From: Pseudomonadota bacterium | GTDB lineage: Bacteria > Desulfobacterota > Desulfobulbia > Desulfobulbales > SURF-16 | NCBI GenBank assembly: GCA_030597865.1 | Contig: JAUVQZ010000001.1 | Location: 1 to 49,114 of the forward strand | DNA: 49,114 nt | Direction: 5' to 3' | In this document: in pieces, positions 26,285-34,718 of the stretch | How the letters are laid out: every line of letters begins with the position of its first letter | Numbering within the stretch: the first letter of the stretch is position 1 | Notes under the pieces: generated by a model | Told to the model about the DNA's origin: nothing | The model's input: only the letters and a program-made list of their open reading frames with translations | Database searches by the model: none | Translations under genes and position numbers: made by a program

Positions 26285-27445
26285 ATGGCTGATACCCAAA
26301 AAACAGAAATCATGATCGTTTCCGGTGAACCCTCCGGCGACATGCATGCTGCCCGTGTTTTGCAGGCCCTGCAAGGGCGTCTGCCCGAGCTGACGTCCTA
26401 CGGCATGGGCGGCGAGGCCCTGCGCCAGGCAGGCATGGAGATCCTGGTTGATGCTGCTGATATGGCGGTGGTTGGTATCATGGAGGTCCTTGCCCATCTG
26501 GGCTCCATAGTCTCGGCCCAGAAGGTCCTCCACAACGCCCTCAAGGAGAGGAGGCCGCAACTTCTTATCCTCATAGATTACCCTGATTTCAACCTAATGC
26601 TAGCCAAGAAGGCCCGTCGCCTTCATATTCCTGTTTTATACTACATAAGTCCCCAGGTCTGGGCCTGGCGCAGTGGCAGGGTCAAGAAGATCCGCAGACT
26701 TGTCGATCAGATGGCCGTTATTTTGCCCTTTGAAAAGGCGTTCTACGCCAGGCACGATTTTGATGTGACCTATGTTGGCCACCCCTTGGCGGACCACGTA
26801 AAGGCAACCTTAGGAAGAGATGTTTTTTTTGCAAAGCATGGCATCAAGGCCGCTAAAAATGTCGTGGGTATCATGCCGGGAAGTCGGCGCAAGGAGATTG
26901 CCTCCATGTTGCCCGTTTTTCTCAAGGCGGCAAGCCTCCTTCAAGAGGTTCACCCCGAGACCACCTATCTCTTACCCCTGGCGCCTTCTTTAAGCAGGAA
27001 GGTTCTTGAGGAGAACGGCCTTGATGACTATCCGGTTAATGTCCATGTCATAGAGGGAGACCGCTATGACCTTATGGCCGCCTGCGACCTGGTAATGGCG
27101 GCCTCAGGCACCGTTACCCTTGAGCTTGCCCTCTTGCAGATACCCATGCTTGTGGCCTATAGGCTTTCAGCCATGACCTATTTTCTGGGAAGGCGCTTTA
27201 TCAAGGTGGATTTTGCCTCCCTGGTCAATCTGGTTGCCAACGAAGAGGTGGTGCCTGAGCTTATCCAGGATGATGCAACTCCGGAAAAAATTGGCCATGC
27301 CTTGCAAAGGCTCTGGCCTGGAAGTCAGGCCCATGCTGCCATGATCACTAAACTTGCAGAGGTGAAAGATGCCCTCGGCCAGGGAGGCGCCTCTAACAAT
27401 GTAGCGGATCTGGCCCTGGAATTTTTCCCACGCCACCAATCATAA
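26285..27445 (+). CDS. lpxB: Lipid-A-disaccharide synthase
   Basis: A 386-residue family-19 glycosyltransferase that joins UDP-2,3-diacylglucosamine with lipid X to form the lipid A disaccharide at the inner membrane. Marks are IMIVSGEPSGDMHAARVL at 9-26, YGMGGEALRQAGME, LLILIDYPDFNLMLAKKAR, LYYISPQVWAWRSGRVKKI, VTYVGHPLADH, GIMPGSRRKEI and AASGTVTLELAL. The length is normal for the family. It directly follows the oxidoreductase gene. No obvious terminator hairpin is seen before the repeat-rich region that follows. Confidence 0.97.
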   Translation: MADTQKTEIMIVSGEPSGDMHAARVLQALQGRLPELTSYGMGGEALRQAGMEILVDAADMAVVGIMEVLAHLGSIVSAQKVLHNALKERRPQLLILIDYPDFNLMLAKKARRLHIPVLYYISPQVWAWRSGRVKKIRRLVDQMAVILPFEKAFYARHDFDVTYVGHPLADHVKATLGRDVFFAKHGIKAAKNVVGIMPGSRRKEIASMLPVFLKAASLLQEVHPETTYLLPLAPSLSRKVLEENGLDDYPVNVHVIEGDRYDLMAACDLVMAASGTVTLELALLQIPMLVAYRLSAMTYFLGRRFIKVDFASLVNLVANEEVVPELIQDDATPEKIGHALQRLWPGSQAHAAMITKLAEVKDALGQGGASNNVADLALEFFPRHQS

Positions 27446-27937
27446 AAAAACCTTTCCATCCCTTCTCTCCTTCTCACCAACTGCTCGTATAAAGAAAAAG
27501 AATATCAAGGTTTATCCCGTGTCTGTTCATAAATGAGGGTTTTCGGAGTCTCACAGATAAGCGAAGACTTCGAGCTCACTTACCTGTTCGAGATCAGGTA
27601 AGCGTAGACTCCGCGGACTGCGAAAAAAATAAGCACAGGCGCCCCGCAGGAGATAAGCGAAGACTTCGAGTGCACCCCTCAAGGGGGTATAGAAAAGAAC
27701 CCTTGGGGTGCATATGTCTGATATCGGAGTCTCCACTTCGTTTCGCTTACCTCCGAGCATTATTTTTTGAGCATGACGCAGAGATCGGACAAAAAGACCA
27801 TTTGTGGACATGCACTATCTAAGCATTTCACCTAGCCTATCTTTAAACGCTGCGCCGATTGAGGCCTTCCATCTGAAGATTTACATTACTATCAGTAATG
27901 TTCATTTTTTTATCTTTCTTCGGTGGGGAGGCCCGTC
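27446..27937. repeat. Repeat-bearing intergenic region (short TAAGCG-AGACT repeats)
   Basis: 492 bp without a credible gene. A 20-bp direct repeat (AGATAAGCGAAGACTTCGAG) occurs at 27555-27574 and 27651-27670. A related copy, GTAAGCGTAGACTCCG, starts near 27599, and another lies inverted near 27724-27750 (TCGGAGTCTCC, then TTCGCTTACC). TTACCTG and CAGGTAA around 27580-27603 form a hairpin with an 8-nt loop, and CACCCCTCAAGGG / CCCTTGGGGTG at about 27674-27712 form another. A minus-strand 86-codon frame here only translates the repeats (EVFAYL recurs) and is rejected as a gene. The region looks like a small dispersed-repeat cluster. Confidence 0.6.
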
Positions 27938-29704
27938 ATGTTTGACCAATACCTGCAACATCTTATGGCGCTCATAGGCTCAAACAGGATTTTCGAAAGT
28001 TACGAGTTTATGAAGAGCCTACCTGCCAACACCCCTATCCCCAATAAACACAACCTGTTCTCTGAACTTGAGTCAAAGGTCAACAGGGCACGAGCACACA
28101 CCCGTGAGGTAAACAGACTTCTGAAAAAAGCTGCCCACCCTAAGGCCCTTGAAAATTTAATAATGGCACAGCGACTTGTCCCAGACTTCCCTAATATTCA
28201 GAATGATATCAATTTTATTGAGGGCACCATTGCTAATTTACAGCAAAGCCTCAACAATGCTGAACTGGCGGCCAAGAGGGGCCAACAGAAGAGGGTGCGA
28301 GAGTATCTTGATACAGTGGCCAAGATTGACAAGACCAATATGGCGATTTCGAGGATTAATAGGAAGCTCCAAAAAAGCATGGGGCGAAGAAAGGCCCGAA
28401 ATATTCTTTTGACCGCCCTGGTTATCCTTACTCCCTTTATTTATTGTGGCTATGAGCAATTCTCATTTTTGAGGAGCAACTCCCAGTGGCATATGGCCAA
28501 CACCTACATAGCCCGAAATGAGTACCAACTGGCAAAGTTGGAGATGGACAGGGCTGAGGATAGTTTGCAGCATGTCCATCTCCTCAATCAGGTGGAAAAG
28601 GTCAAGATTATTGCCATTATCACCAATATGACTGAATCCAGTCGTTTTCAACAGGGATTACAGGGTAATGTCCTCCATAATGGCCAATTCATGCCTCGTA
28701 ACACCAAGGAGCAGCTTGAGCAAATCGCCAATTTATCTCAAAAGGCGGATCTCAATGTCGCTGGGGGAAATTGGACTGCTGCCCTTAATGATTATCAAGG
28801 GGCATTGGATATCGCCCTTGCTGACGAAATTCAGCATCAGGTGATTATTGGCGAGCTTCAGGGGGCTATTCTCCAGATGAGAGATAACCTCTACAACCAG
28901 TATGAGGAGAGGGGGTGGGCCTCGTTTAGGGTAATGGTTAGCCAGGCGGATATCCTGGTCAGGGAGAGAAGATGGGCTGAGGCCATGGATTATTATGATG
29001 ACGCCCTCCGCCTTGCCAGGGAAAATCGACTCTCTGACTATGAAGCTGTTAGCCGGATCAGCAATGCCCGTCACAGGGCCGAGATCCATAATTGTCTCGA
29101 CGAGGCCCGGGCCCGGTTGGCCTTGAACAATGAGCTGGAGGCACACCATATTTTTGAGCGGATCATCACCTTGTCACAGGAAAATGATCTCAAAAACCTT
29201 GCTGCCACAGCCATTGCCTGGGAAATGATCGCCAAGATCGATAAAAACATCTTTCTCGAGCAGATCAGGGGCCTGGAGGAGAAGGCTGGCAAGCTGCGGC
29301 TGGAAAAAAAGTATCAGGAGGCCCTGGCCCATTATCAAGAGTTACTATCAGAGGTGACAGCCAATGCGGATACATACCAGTTGAATCTGGCTGGCCAGAA
29401 AAAAATTGCCGAGGATGGCATGGCAGAGATCAACAGACAGCTGGTCGTTAGCAATCAATATAGCTATCTCCTCTCCACCTATAAGAATATTCTGCGGAAA
29501 AATTTCAACCTTTCCAAAAACATACGCCTACAGCAGCCCAAGGTTGTCTTCCTCAGGGATGACAACAATGTTCTCCTGTATAAGGTCACCGCCCTTGGCA
29601 CACAGGGCCCAAACGCCTCAGCCCCACACACCAAGTATGAGATTGACTATAAATTTGATATGGCCACCGGGGCCTGGTCCCTGAATGACACCCCAACCAG
29701 CTAG
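27938..29704 (+). CDS. Membrane-anchored helical-repeat (TPR-like) protein, unknown role
   Basis: The start is the ATG at 27938, with GGGGAGG 8 nt upstream; a GTG five codons earlier is ignored. It gives 588 residues. The N-terminal 155 residues are helical and basic (EVNRLLKKAAHPKALENLIMAQRL) and precede one membrane helix at about 160-176 (ILLTALVILTPFIYCGY). The rest (about 180-520) is a series of TPR-like helical pairs, with repeats such as ADILVRERRWAEAMDYYDDALRLA and KAGKLRLEKKYQEALAHYQELL. The C-terminal 70 residues are beta-like. With one central helix, cytoplasmic and periplasmic halves are both present. It stands alone between the repeat region and a terminator. No specific family is recognised. 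Confidence 0.8.
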   Translation: MFDQYLQHLMALIGSNRIFESYEFMKSLPANTPIPNKHNLFSELESKVNRARAHTREVNRLLKKAAHPKALENLIMAQRLVPDFPNIQNDINFIEGTIANLQQSLNNAELAAKRGQQKRVREYLDTVAKIDKTNMAISRINRKLQKSMGRRKARNILLTALVILTPFIYCGYEQFSFLRSNSQWHMANTYIARNEYQLAKLEMDRAEDSLQHVHLLNQVEKVKIIAIITNMTESSRFQQGLQGNVLHNGQFMPRNTKEQLEQIANLSQKADLNVAGGNWTAALNDYQGALDIALADEIQHQVIIGELQGAILQMRDNLYNQYEERGWASFRVMVSQADILVRERRWAEAMDYYDDALRLARENRLSDYEAVSRISNARHRAEIHNCLDEARARLALNNELEAHHIFERIITLSQENDLKNLAATAIAWEMIAKIDKNIFLEQIRGLEEKAGKLRLEKKYQEALAHYQELLSEVTANADTYQLNLAGQKKIAEDGMAEINRQLVVSNQYSYLLSTYKNILRKNFNLSKNIRLQQPKVVFLRDDNNVLLYKVTALGTQGPNASAPHTKYEIDYKFDMATGAWSLNDTPTS

Positions 29705-29737
29705 TCCTGTTTTTGCAGTTTTTTGATCTCAACGAAA

Positions 29738-29774
29738 GAAGGCGCTTATTGTTTCAGCAATAAGCGCCTTTTGG
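29738..29774 (+). terminator. Intrinsic terminator after the TPR-like gene
   Basis: AAGGCGCTTATTG and CAATAAGCGCCTT form a perfect 13-bp stem with a 6-nt loop and a short T run. It lies 34 bp after the stop at 29704 and may also serve the converging methylase gene that ends at 29816. Confidence 0.9.
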
Positions 29775-29815
29775 TTGGCTGGCAGGGCCATTAGAGCGGT
29801 AGGGGAAAGGAACCC

Positions 29816-30565
29816 TTACCCCACCTCATCCTTCCTTTTGGCCCCAAGGAGTTGGCGGTCAATCAAACTCCAGAGTCCGTGGAGCATGCGGACCTCTCTC
29901 TCATCAAGGCCTGCCCGGTTGAAAATTCTGCGGTAGGTCCTCAGGATATGATCCGGATTCACCGGGTCAAGGTATCCGGAGGCCAGCAATGTCTGGCGCA
30001 TATGCTGGATCATACCTTCTTTATTCTCAGCTGTGGCGAGTTCAGATGGGGCAGGGCGCCCCTGTTGTTCCTGGCGTGAAAATTCATAAAGGCAGATGGT
30101 GACTGCCTGGGCGAGGTTGAGGGAGGGGAGTTCCGGCGATGTATCAATGGTGATGAAGATGTCGCAAAGACTGAGCTCGTCATTGCTGAGACCGTGATCC
30201 TCGCGGCCAAAGACCAGGGCCACCTTCTGATGGGGGGGCAGGGCGTCGCATGTTTTGCCTATCTGGTCCGGGGTGATAAATTCATTGCGATATTTTTTCC
30301 CCAGGCGGCGGGTGGAACCAATTACCAGGTGACAATCGGCAATGGCCCCTTCAAGGCTCTTATATTTACGGGCAGATCGAAGAACCGTTTTCTTGGCAGT
30401 AACTGCCATATCACGGGCCTCCTTGCCAAGATGATCAACGCGGGGATTGACGATGCGCAGATCATAAAAACCGAAATTCATCATGACTCGGCAGATGGAG
30501 CCAATATTATGCCCACCCTGGGGCGCAACAAGAACAATGGCGATATTTTCGGCAGTTGTGGCCAT
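29816..30565 (-). CDS. trmJ: TrmH/SpoU-family RNA methyltransferase, TrmJ-like
   Basis: A 249-residue SPOUT methyltransferase, starting at the ATG at 30565 (a TTG three codons earlier is unlikely). It has the trefoil-knot pattern: IAIVLVAPQGGHNIGSICRVMMNFGF at the N-terminus, VALVFGREDHGLSNDEL, then PSLNLAQAVTICLYEF. This order and the C-terminal extension (HILRTYRRIFNRAGLDEREVRMLHGL) fit TrmJ, which 2'-O-methylates position 32 of tRNA. It is monocistronic, converging on the TPR-like gene and separated from leuB by the inverted-repeat element. Confidence 0.9.
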   Translation of the reverse strand: MATTAENIAIVLVAPQGGHNIGSICRVMMNFGFYDLRIVNPRVDHLGKEARDMAVTAKKTVLRSARKYKSLEGAIADCHLVIGSTRRLGKKYRNEFITPDQIGKTCDALPPHQKVALVFGREDHGLSNDELSLCDIFITIDTSPELPSLNLAQAVTICLYEFSRQEQQGRPAPSELATAENKEGMIQHMRQTLLASGYLDPVNPDHILRTYRRIFNRAGLDEREVRMLHGLWSLIDRQLLGAKRKDEVG

Positions 30566-30645
30566 AAAAAACAAACCCGGATTGAGTCATGATGACCTGT
30601 CCGGGCTCCATAGGGTTTAGGGGGAAATTCTAGAGAGCTGTCGGA

Positions 30646-30832
30646 TAGTGCTAAGTAAACCTTTAATCTTCGCACCTGTGTCAATATCAGGTCTTGATTA
30701 CGTAAACAGCGTGCACTCTTCAGGTTGTTAGCGGTTTAGGCTGTTAGGGGCGCTAGACATAAGCCCATGCACCCCTATAATAGCCTAAACCGCTAAACAC
30801 CTATTCAAAGACTTAAAGTTTACACTGTACTA
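30646..30832. repeat. Nested inverted-repeat element beside leuB (MITE-like or terminator)
   Basis: A 14-bp perfect inverted repeat, TAGCGGTTTAGGCT at 30729-30742 and AGCCTAAACCGCTA at 30782-30795, encloses a second pair (TAGGGGCGC at about 30745-30753 and GCACCCCTA at about 30769-30777, one mismatch). An imperfect outer pair brackets both: TAGTGC..GTAAAC near 30646-30660 and GTTTAC..GTACTA near 30819-30831. The right end touches the leuB stop codon. The whole is about 187 bp with no open frame. The central hairpin could terminate leuB, but the three nested levels suggest a short mobile or dispersed element. Confidence 0.6.
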
Positions 30833-31903
30833 GAGGGCGTTGACGATTGCATTGCCCATGGTGACGGTGTCCACCGCCGTGGTCTTGTCCATGGCGATAT
30901 CGGCGGTGAAGATACCAGTGTCAAGCGCCCTGGCCACGCTCTGATCAATGGCATCCGCGGCATCATCAAGGCCGAAGCTATAACGCAGCATCATGGCCGC
31001 CGAGAGGATCTGGGCAATGGGGTTGGCAATGCCCTGCCCAGCTATATCAGGGGCTGAGCCGCCAGCCGGTTCAAAGAGTCCGAACTTGTCCTTGTTGAGG
31101 CTGGCTGAGGCCAGAAGCCCCATGGAGCCGGTGAGCATGGCAGATTCATCAGAGATGATATCGCCGAACATATTACCGCAGAGCAGAACATCAAACTGCC
31201 TGGGATCACGGACAAGCTGCATGGTGGCATTATCGACATAGATGTGCTTAAGCTCCACATCCTCATACTCCTTGGCAATCTCGGTAACAACCTCACGCCA
31301 TAGTACCATGGTTGTCAGAACATTGGCCTTGTCCACCGAGGTGACCTTTTTGCGGCGCAAACGGGCAGCCTCAAAGGCCATGCGGGCAATACGCTCAATC
31401 TCCCAGCGCCGGTATACCATGGTGTCAAAGGCATATTCATCAGGCCCTTCTCCCTCTCGCCCCTTAGGTTCACCAAAATAAATACCACTGGTCAACTCAC
31501 GAACGGTGAGGATATCAAAGCCGTCGCCAACGATGTCAGCCCGCAATGGACAGGCCTGGACAAGGGATTTGAAGACCTTGGATGGTCTGAAATTACAGAA
31601 CAGATCAAAATGCTTGCGCAGGGGCAATAATGCCGCCCGTTCCGGCTGCTGGGCCGGGGGCAGCGATTCCCATTTAGGGCCACCCACGGAACCAAAGAGG
31701 ATGGCATCGCTTTGCTCACAGGTCTTGAGGGTGTGGGCTGGCAGGGCCTCACCATGATTATCAATGGCACAACCACCAACATCCTCATGGACATATTCCA
31801 GCTCAAAGGAGAATTTCTTCTGGGCAGCATCAAGGACCTTGATCGCCTCCTGCATAACTTCCGGGCCTATGCCATCACCCGCTAATACGGCTACTTTCTT
31901 CAT
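30830..31903 (-). CDS. leuB: 3-isopropylmalate dehydrogenase
   Basis: A 357-residue NAD-dependent enzyme of leucine synthesis that oxidises and decarboxylates 3-isopropylmalate. Family marks are AVLAGDGIGPEVM at 4-16, FGSVGGPKW, VRELTSGIYFGEPKGR, DKANVLTT, DNATMQLVRDPRQFDV, GNMFGDIISDE, and LFEPAGGSAPDIAGQGIANPIA. A good ribosome site AAAAGGAAC precedes the ATG at 31903. It follows the alanine symporter gene on the same strand after 42 bp, so the two may be cotranscribed. leuA, leuC and leuD are not in this window. Its last bases overlap the end of the inverted-repeat element. Confidence 0.97.
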   Translation of the reverse strand: MKKVAVLAGDGIGPEVMQEAIKVLDAAQKKFSFELEYVHEDVGGCAIDNHGEALPAHTLKTCEQSDAILFGSVGGPKWESLPPAQQPERAALLPLRKHFDLFCNFRPSKVFKSLVQACPLRADIVGDGFDILTVRELTSGIYFGEPKGREGEGPDEYAFDTMVYRRWEIERIARMAFEAARLRRKKVTSVDKANVLTTMVLWREVVTEIAKEYEDVELKHIYVDNATMQLVRDPRQFDVLLCGNMFGDIISDESAMLTGSMGLLASASLNKDKFGLFEPAGGSAPDIAGQGIANPIAQILSAAMMLRYSFGLDDAADAIDQSVARALDTGIFTADIAMDKTTAVDTVTMGNAIVNAL

Positions 31904-31945
31904 GGTATGTTCCTTTTATATTTAAAAAAAATTACATTAAATTAA

Positions 31946-33280
31946 TTAATGGGCCCTGACCCGGCTTGGGTCAGCGAAATATTCACGGGTGGACCTGACC
32001 ACCACGCCGGAGAGAAAGAGAAGGCCAATGAGATTGGGCCAGGCCATGAGGGCATTGAAGATATCAGAAATTGCCCAGACCTGCTTTAACTCAAAGGTGG
32101 CACCAACCGGCAGCAATATGCAGTAAAGAATACGATAGGGCATAATCGATTTCGGCCCAAAGAGATACTCCACCGATCTATCACCGTAATAGGACCAGCT
32201 GACCGCTGTTGAAAAGGCAAAGATCATCATGCCGATGGCGACAATATACCTGCCAACATTGGGCAGGGCCGAACCAAAGGCATGGGCGGTGAGATCAGCT
32301 CCGGAAAGTCCTCCCTGATAGGCGCCGGTGACAATAATGACCAGGCCGGTCATGGTACAGATAATAATCGTATCGATAAAGGGGCCGAGCATGGCGACAA
32401 GTCCCTCACGTACAGGCTCATTGGTCTGGGCGGCGCCATGGGCGATGGGGGCGCTGCCAAGCCCTGCCTCGTTGGAAAAAAGGCCCCGTGCCACCCCCCA
32501 ACGGATAGCCTGGGCCACAGCAGCACCAGCGAAACCGCCGGTGGCAGCACTGCCGGTAAAGGCATCCTTAAATATCATACTAAAGGCCGCAGGGATGGCT
32601 TCGACGTTCAAAACGAGAACAACCATGGCGCCAACCACATAGAATAAGGCCATGTAAGGCACCATGTGGCTGGCCACATTACCAATACGCTTAATGCCGC
32701 CGACAATAACGAAAAATACCAGGAGCCCTATGATAACCCCTGTTACGATTTTAGGGATATGGAAGGTGGAAAGCATGGGCGCTGCCACTGAGTTGGCCTG
32801 GACCATATTGCCGATACCAAAAGAGGCAATTGCCGCAAAGAAGGCAAAGAGCATTCCCAGCCATTTTTGCTTGAGGCCATGTTCCAGATAATACATGGGC
32901 CCGGCACTGACAGAACCATCGTCATGGATGACCCGGTATTTAACGGAGAGGAGGCATTCGGCATACTTCAGACTCATGCCGAAAAAAGCAGTCACCCACA
33001 TCCAAAAGAGGGCGCCAGGGCCGCCGCTGGCAATGGCGACACCAACACCGGCAATATTTCCTGTGCCAATAGTGGCTGACAGGGCAGCGGATAGGGCTTG
33101 AAAATGGGTTATCTCACCCTTGTCCCTTGGATTGTCATATTTGCCTGACAACAGACCAAAGCCATAGAAAAAATGGCGGAGCTGGATCCCTTTCATGAGA
33201 AAAGTCGTAAAGACCCCGGTGCCCAGAAGCAAAATAATGGTCACTGGACCCCAAACAAAACTACTGATTGAATCGAGCAC
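31946..33280 (-). CDS. Sodium:alanine/glycine symporter (AGCS family)
   Basis: A 444-residue secondary transporter with about 10-11 membrane helices. I choose the GTG at 33280, with CGGAG about 9-13 nt upstream, because MLDSISSFVWGPVTIILLLGTG is the normal family beginning; a TTG six codons earlier opens the longest frame. Signatures are HFQALSAALSATIGTGNIAGVG, PGALFWMWVTAFFGM, KYAECLLSVKYR, GPMYYLEHGL and WGVARGLFSNEAGLGSAPIAHGAA. It imports alanine or glycine with Na+. It is upstream of leuB on the same strand. Confidence 0.94.
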   Translation of the reverse strand: MLDSISSFVWGPVTIILLLGTGVFTTFLMKGIQLRHFFYGFGLLSGKYDNPRDKGEITHFQALSAALSATIGTGNIAGVGVAIASGGPGALFWMWVTAFFGMSLKYAECLLSVKYRVIHDDGSVSAGPMYYLEHGLKQKWLGMLFAFFAAIASFGIGNMVQANSVAAPMLSTFHIPKIVTGVIIGLLVFFVIVGGIKRIGNVASHMVPYMALFYVVGAMVVLVLNVEAIPAAFSMIFKDAFTGSAATGGFAGAAVAQAIRWGVARGLFSNEAGLGSAPIAHGAAQTNEPVREGLVAMLGPFIDTIIICTMTGLVIIVTGAYQGGLSGADLTAHAFGSALPNVGRYIVAIGMMIFAFSTAVSWSYYGDRSVEYLFGPKSIMPYRILYCILLPVGATFELKQVWAISDIFNALMAWPNLIGLLFLSGVVVRSTREYFADPSRVRAH

Positions 33281-33473
33281 GTTTTTTCTCCGTATCAATA
33301 TAAAGAGGGGGATTTACAGATAAAGGGATGCTATACCCAAGATGTATCGATGTTTCAAGGGATAATTGCCAGGCGCCACCCCCTGCCAAGCTTGAAGAGG
33401 AGATGATCTGTCAACCAAGGGTGCCGATAAATAAAAAACTGCTAGCATGGATCGCCCATGGTAAACTATCTAT

Positions 33474-33485
33474 GTGAAAGTTCAC
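33474..33485. promoter_or_regulatory. Perfect 12-bp palindrome upstream of the response-regulator gene
   Basis: GTGAAAGTTCAC (arms GTGAA and TTCAC with a 2-bp centre) lies 37 bp before the start at 33523. Its position fits an operator or a small leader hairpin. No repeat copy was noticed and no regulator is identified, so the call is weak. Confidence 0.3.
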
Positions 33486-33522
33486 AGATTCTATCAAAAT
33501 ACACCCTGATCCCCATAGCCTG

Positions 33523-34704
33523 ATGTCACATAACAAAAAAAATCAGCAGAGAATTCTGGTTGTCGACGACAATCTTGCCATGCGAAAAATGCTGGAGAGC
33601 ATGTTAACCAGCCTTGGTTATCAAGATATCTGTTCAGCCATTGACGGCGAAGGGGGCTGGGAAAAAATTGTTGAGGGCGATATTGACATTGTCATCAGTG
33701 ATTATGTCATGCCTCGCCTGGATGGTCTGCAATTTCTGCATCGCATCCGCAGCTCCAAGGAATTTTTTGATCTGCCCTTTATCATGATCACCGGTGCTGA
33801 TAACTGGGGGGATTTTATCAATACGGTCCAGGCCGAGGTGGATAATTATCTCATAAAACCAGTCTCCGCCGACCGCCTTGAAGAGGTCCTCAACCAGATT
33901 CATTACCAACAAAAATCAACCAGTCCATACCTGAAGGCAATTCATGCCGGTAAGCATTGCTATATTCTTAAAGAAAGGGCCAAGGCCTTTAAGCATTTCC
34001 TCCTTGCCCAGGCCATTGAGCCCACCCTTGCCAAGCCGTACTATTATTTAGGCCAGATAAGTAAAGAGAATGGCAGGTCAGCTGATGCTGCCAAATTTTT
34101 CAAAAAATGTCTGGAGATTGAAAGTAACTACATCAATGCCATTGTCGGTCTGGCCGAGATTTATTCCCAGGAAAATGACTACCCGCAGATGATCACCTAT
34201 CTCCACAGGGCGGTGGAGGTTGCCCCCAAGAACATAGATCTCTATCTGGACCTGGCCAGGGCCTCCTACATGCTGGGTGACCTTGTAAACACACGGAAAT
34301 TCCTCAAGAAATCCTCCAAAATTGCCAAGAGCAATAGGGAGTATGTCGCGAAGGTGGTGGATGCCTATGTCGAAAGTGGCATGTTTGATGAGGCGGATTA
34401 TCTGTTTGGCACGAAGATGCCGGATGACGATAATGAGACGGTTATCTTCTGGAACAGGTTAGGTTTGAAGGCAAAGGAGTTCGGCAACTTTCAAAAGAGC
34501 AAATATTTCTACCTGTCCGCCTTAAAGCTCCGGCCACAGGCAAAGGAGGTGAACTTAAATATTGCCATCCTCCTTTATGAGCAAGGGGATTATGACAGCT
34601 CCATGGCCTATACCAGTAAGGCCCTCCGCCTCCACCCCGACTATGACGATGCAAAGGAGTTGTTGCGGTCTCTGCGTCGGAAGATGGAGCAACCCTCGCC
34701 CTAA
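33523..34704 (+). CDS. Response regulator receiver domain fused to TPR repeats
   Basis: A 393-residue protein. Residues 10-130 are a CheY-like receiver: ILVVDDN with acidic D15/D16, phospho-acceptor D60 in VISDYVMPRLDG, the Thr in IMITGAD and the Lys in LIKPVS. From about 135 to 385 it carries TPR-type repeats (PYYYLGQISKENGRSADAAKFFKKCL, INAIVGLAEIYSQENDYPQMITYLHRAVE, EVNLNIAILLYEQGDYDSSMAYTSKAL). There is no DNA-binding or enzymatic output domain, so it probably signals through protein contacts. No histidine kinase is next to it. The converging gene ends 14 bp downstream. Confidence 0.92.
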   Translation: MSHNKKNQQRILVVDDNLAMRKMLESMLTSLGYQDICSAIDGEGGWEKIVEGDIDIVISDYVMPRLDGLQFLHRIRSSKEFFDLPFIMITGADNWGDFINTVQAEVDNYLIKPVSADRLEEVLNQIHYQQKSTSPYLKAIHAGKHCYILKERAKAFKHFLLAQAIEPTLAKPYYYLGQISKENGRSADAAKFFKKCLEIESNYINAIVGLAEIYSQENDYPQMITYLHRAVEVAPKNIDLYLDLARASYMLGDLVNTRKFLKKSSKIAKSNREYVAKVVDAYVESGMFDEADYLFGTKMPDDDNETVIFWNRLGLKAKEFGNFQKSKYFYLSALKLRPQAKEVNLNIAILLYEQGDYDSSMAYTSKALRLHPDYDDAKELLRSLRRKMEQPSP

Positions 34705-34718
34705 CAACGGGAATTTCC

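Noticed and set aside
27580..27603. T-arm-like sequence (ACCTG-TTCGAGAT-CAGGT)
   Set aside because: The loop is 8 nt, not 7, and no acceptor, D or anticodon arms fit around it, so it is not a tRNA gene.
27551..27811. 86-codon minus-strand frame downstream of lpxB
   Set aside because: It only translates the intergenic repeats (EVFAYL occurs twice), and has no ribosome site or domain.
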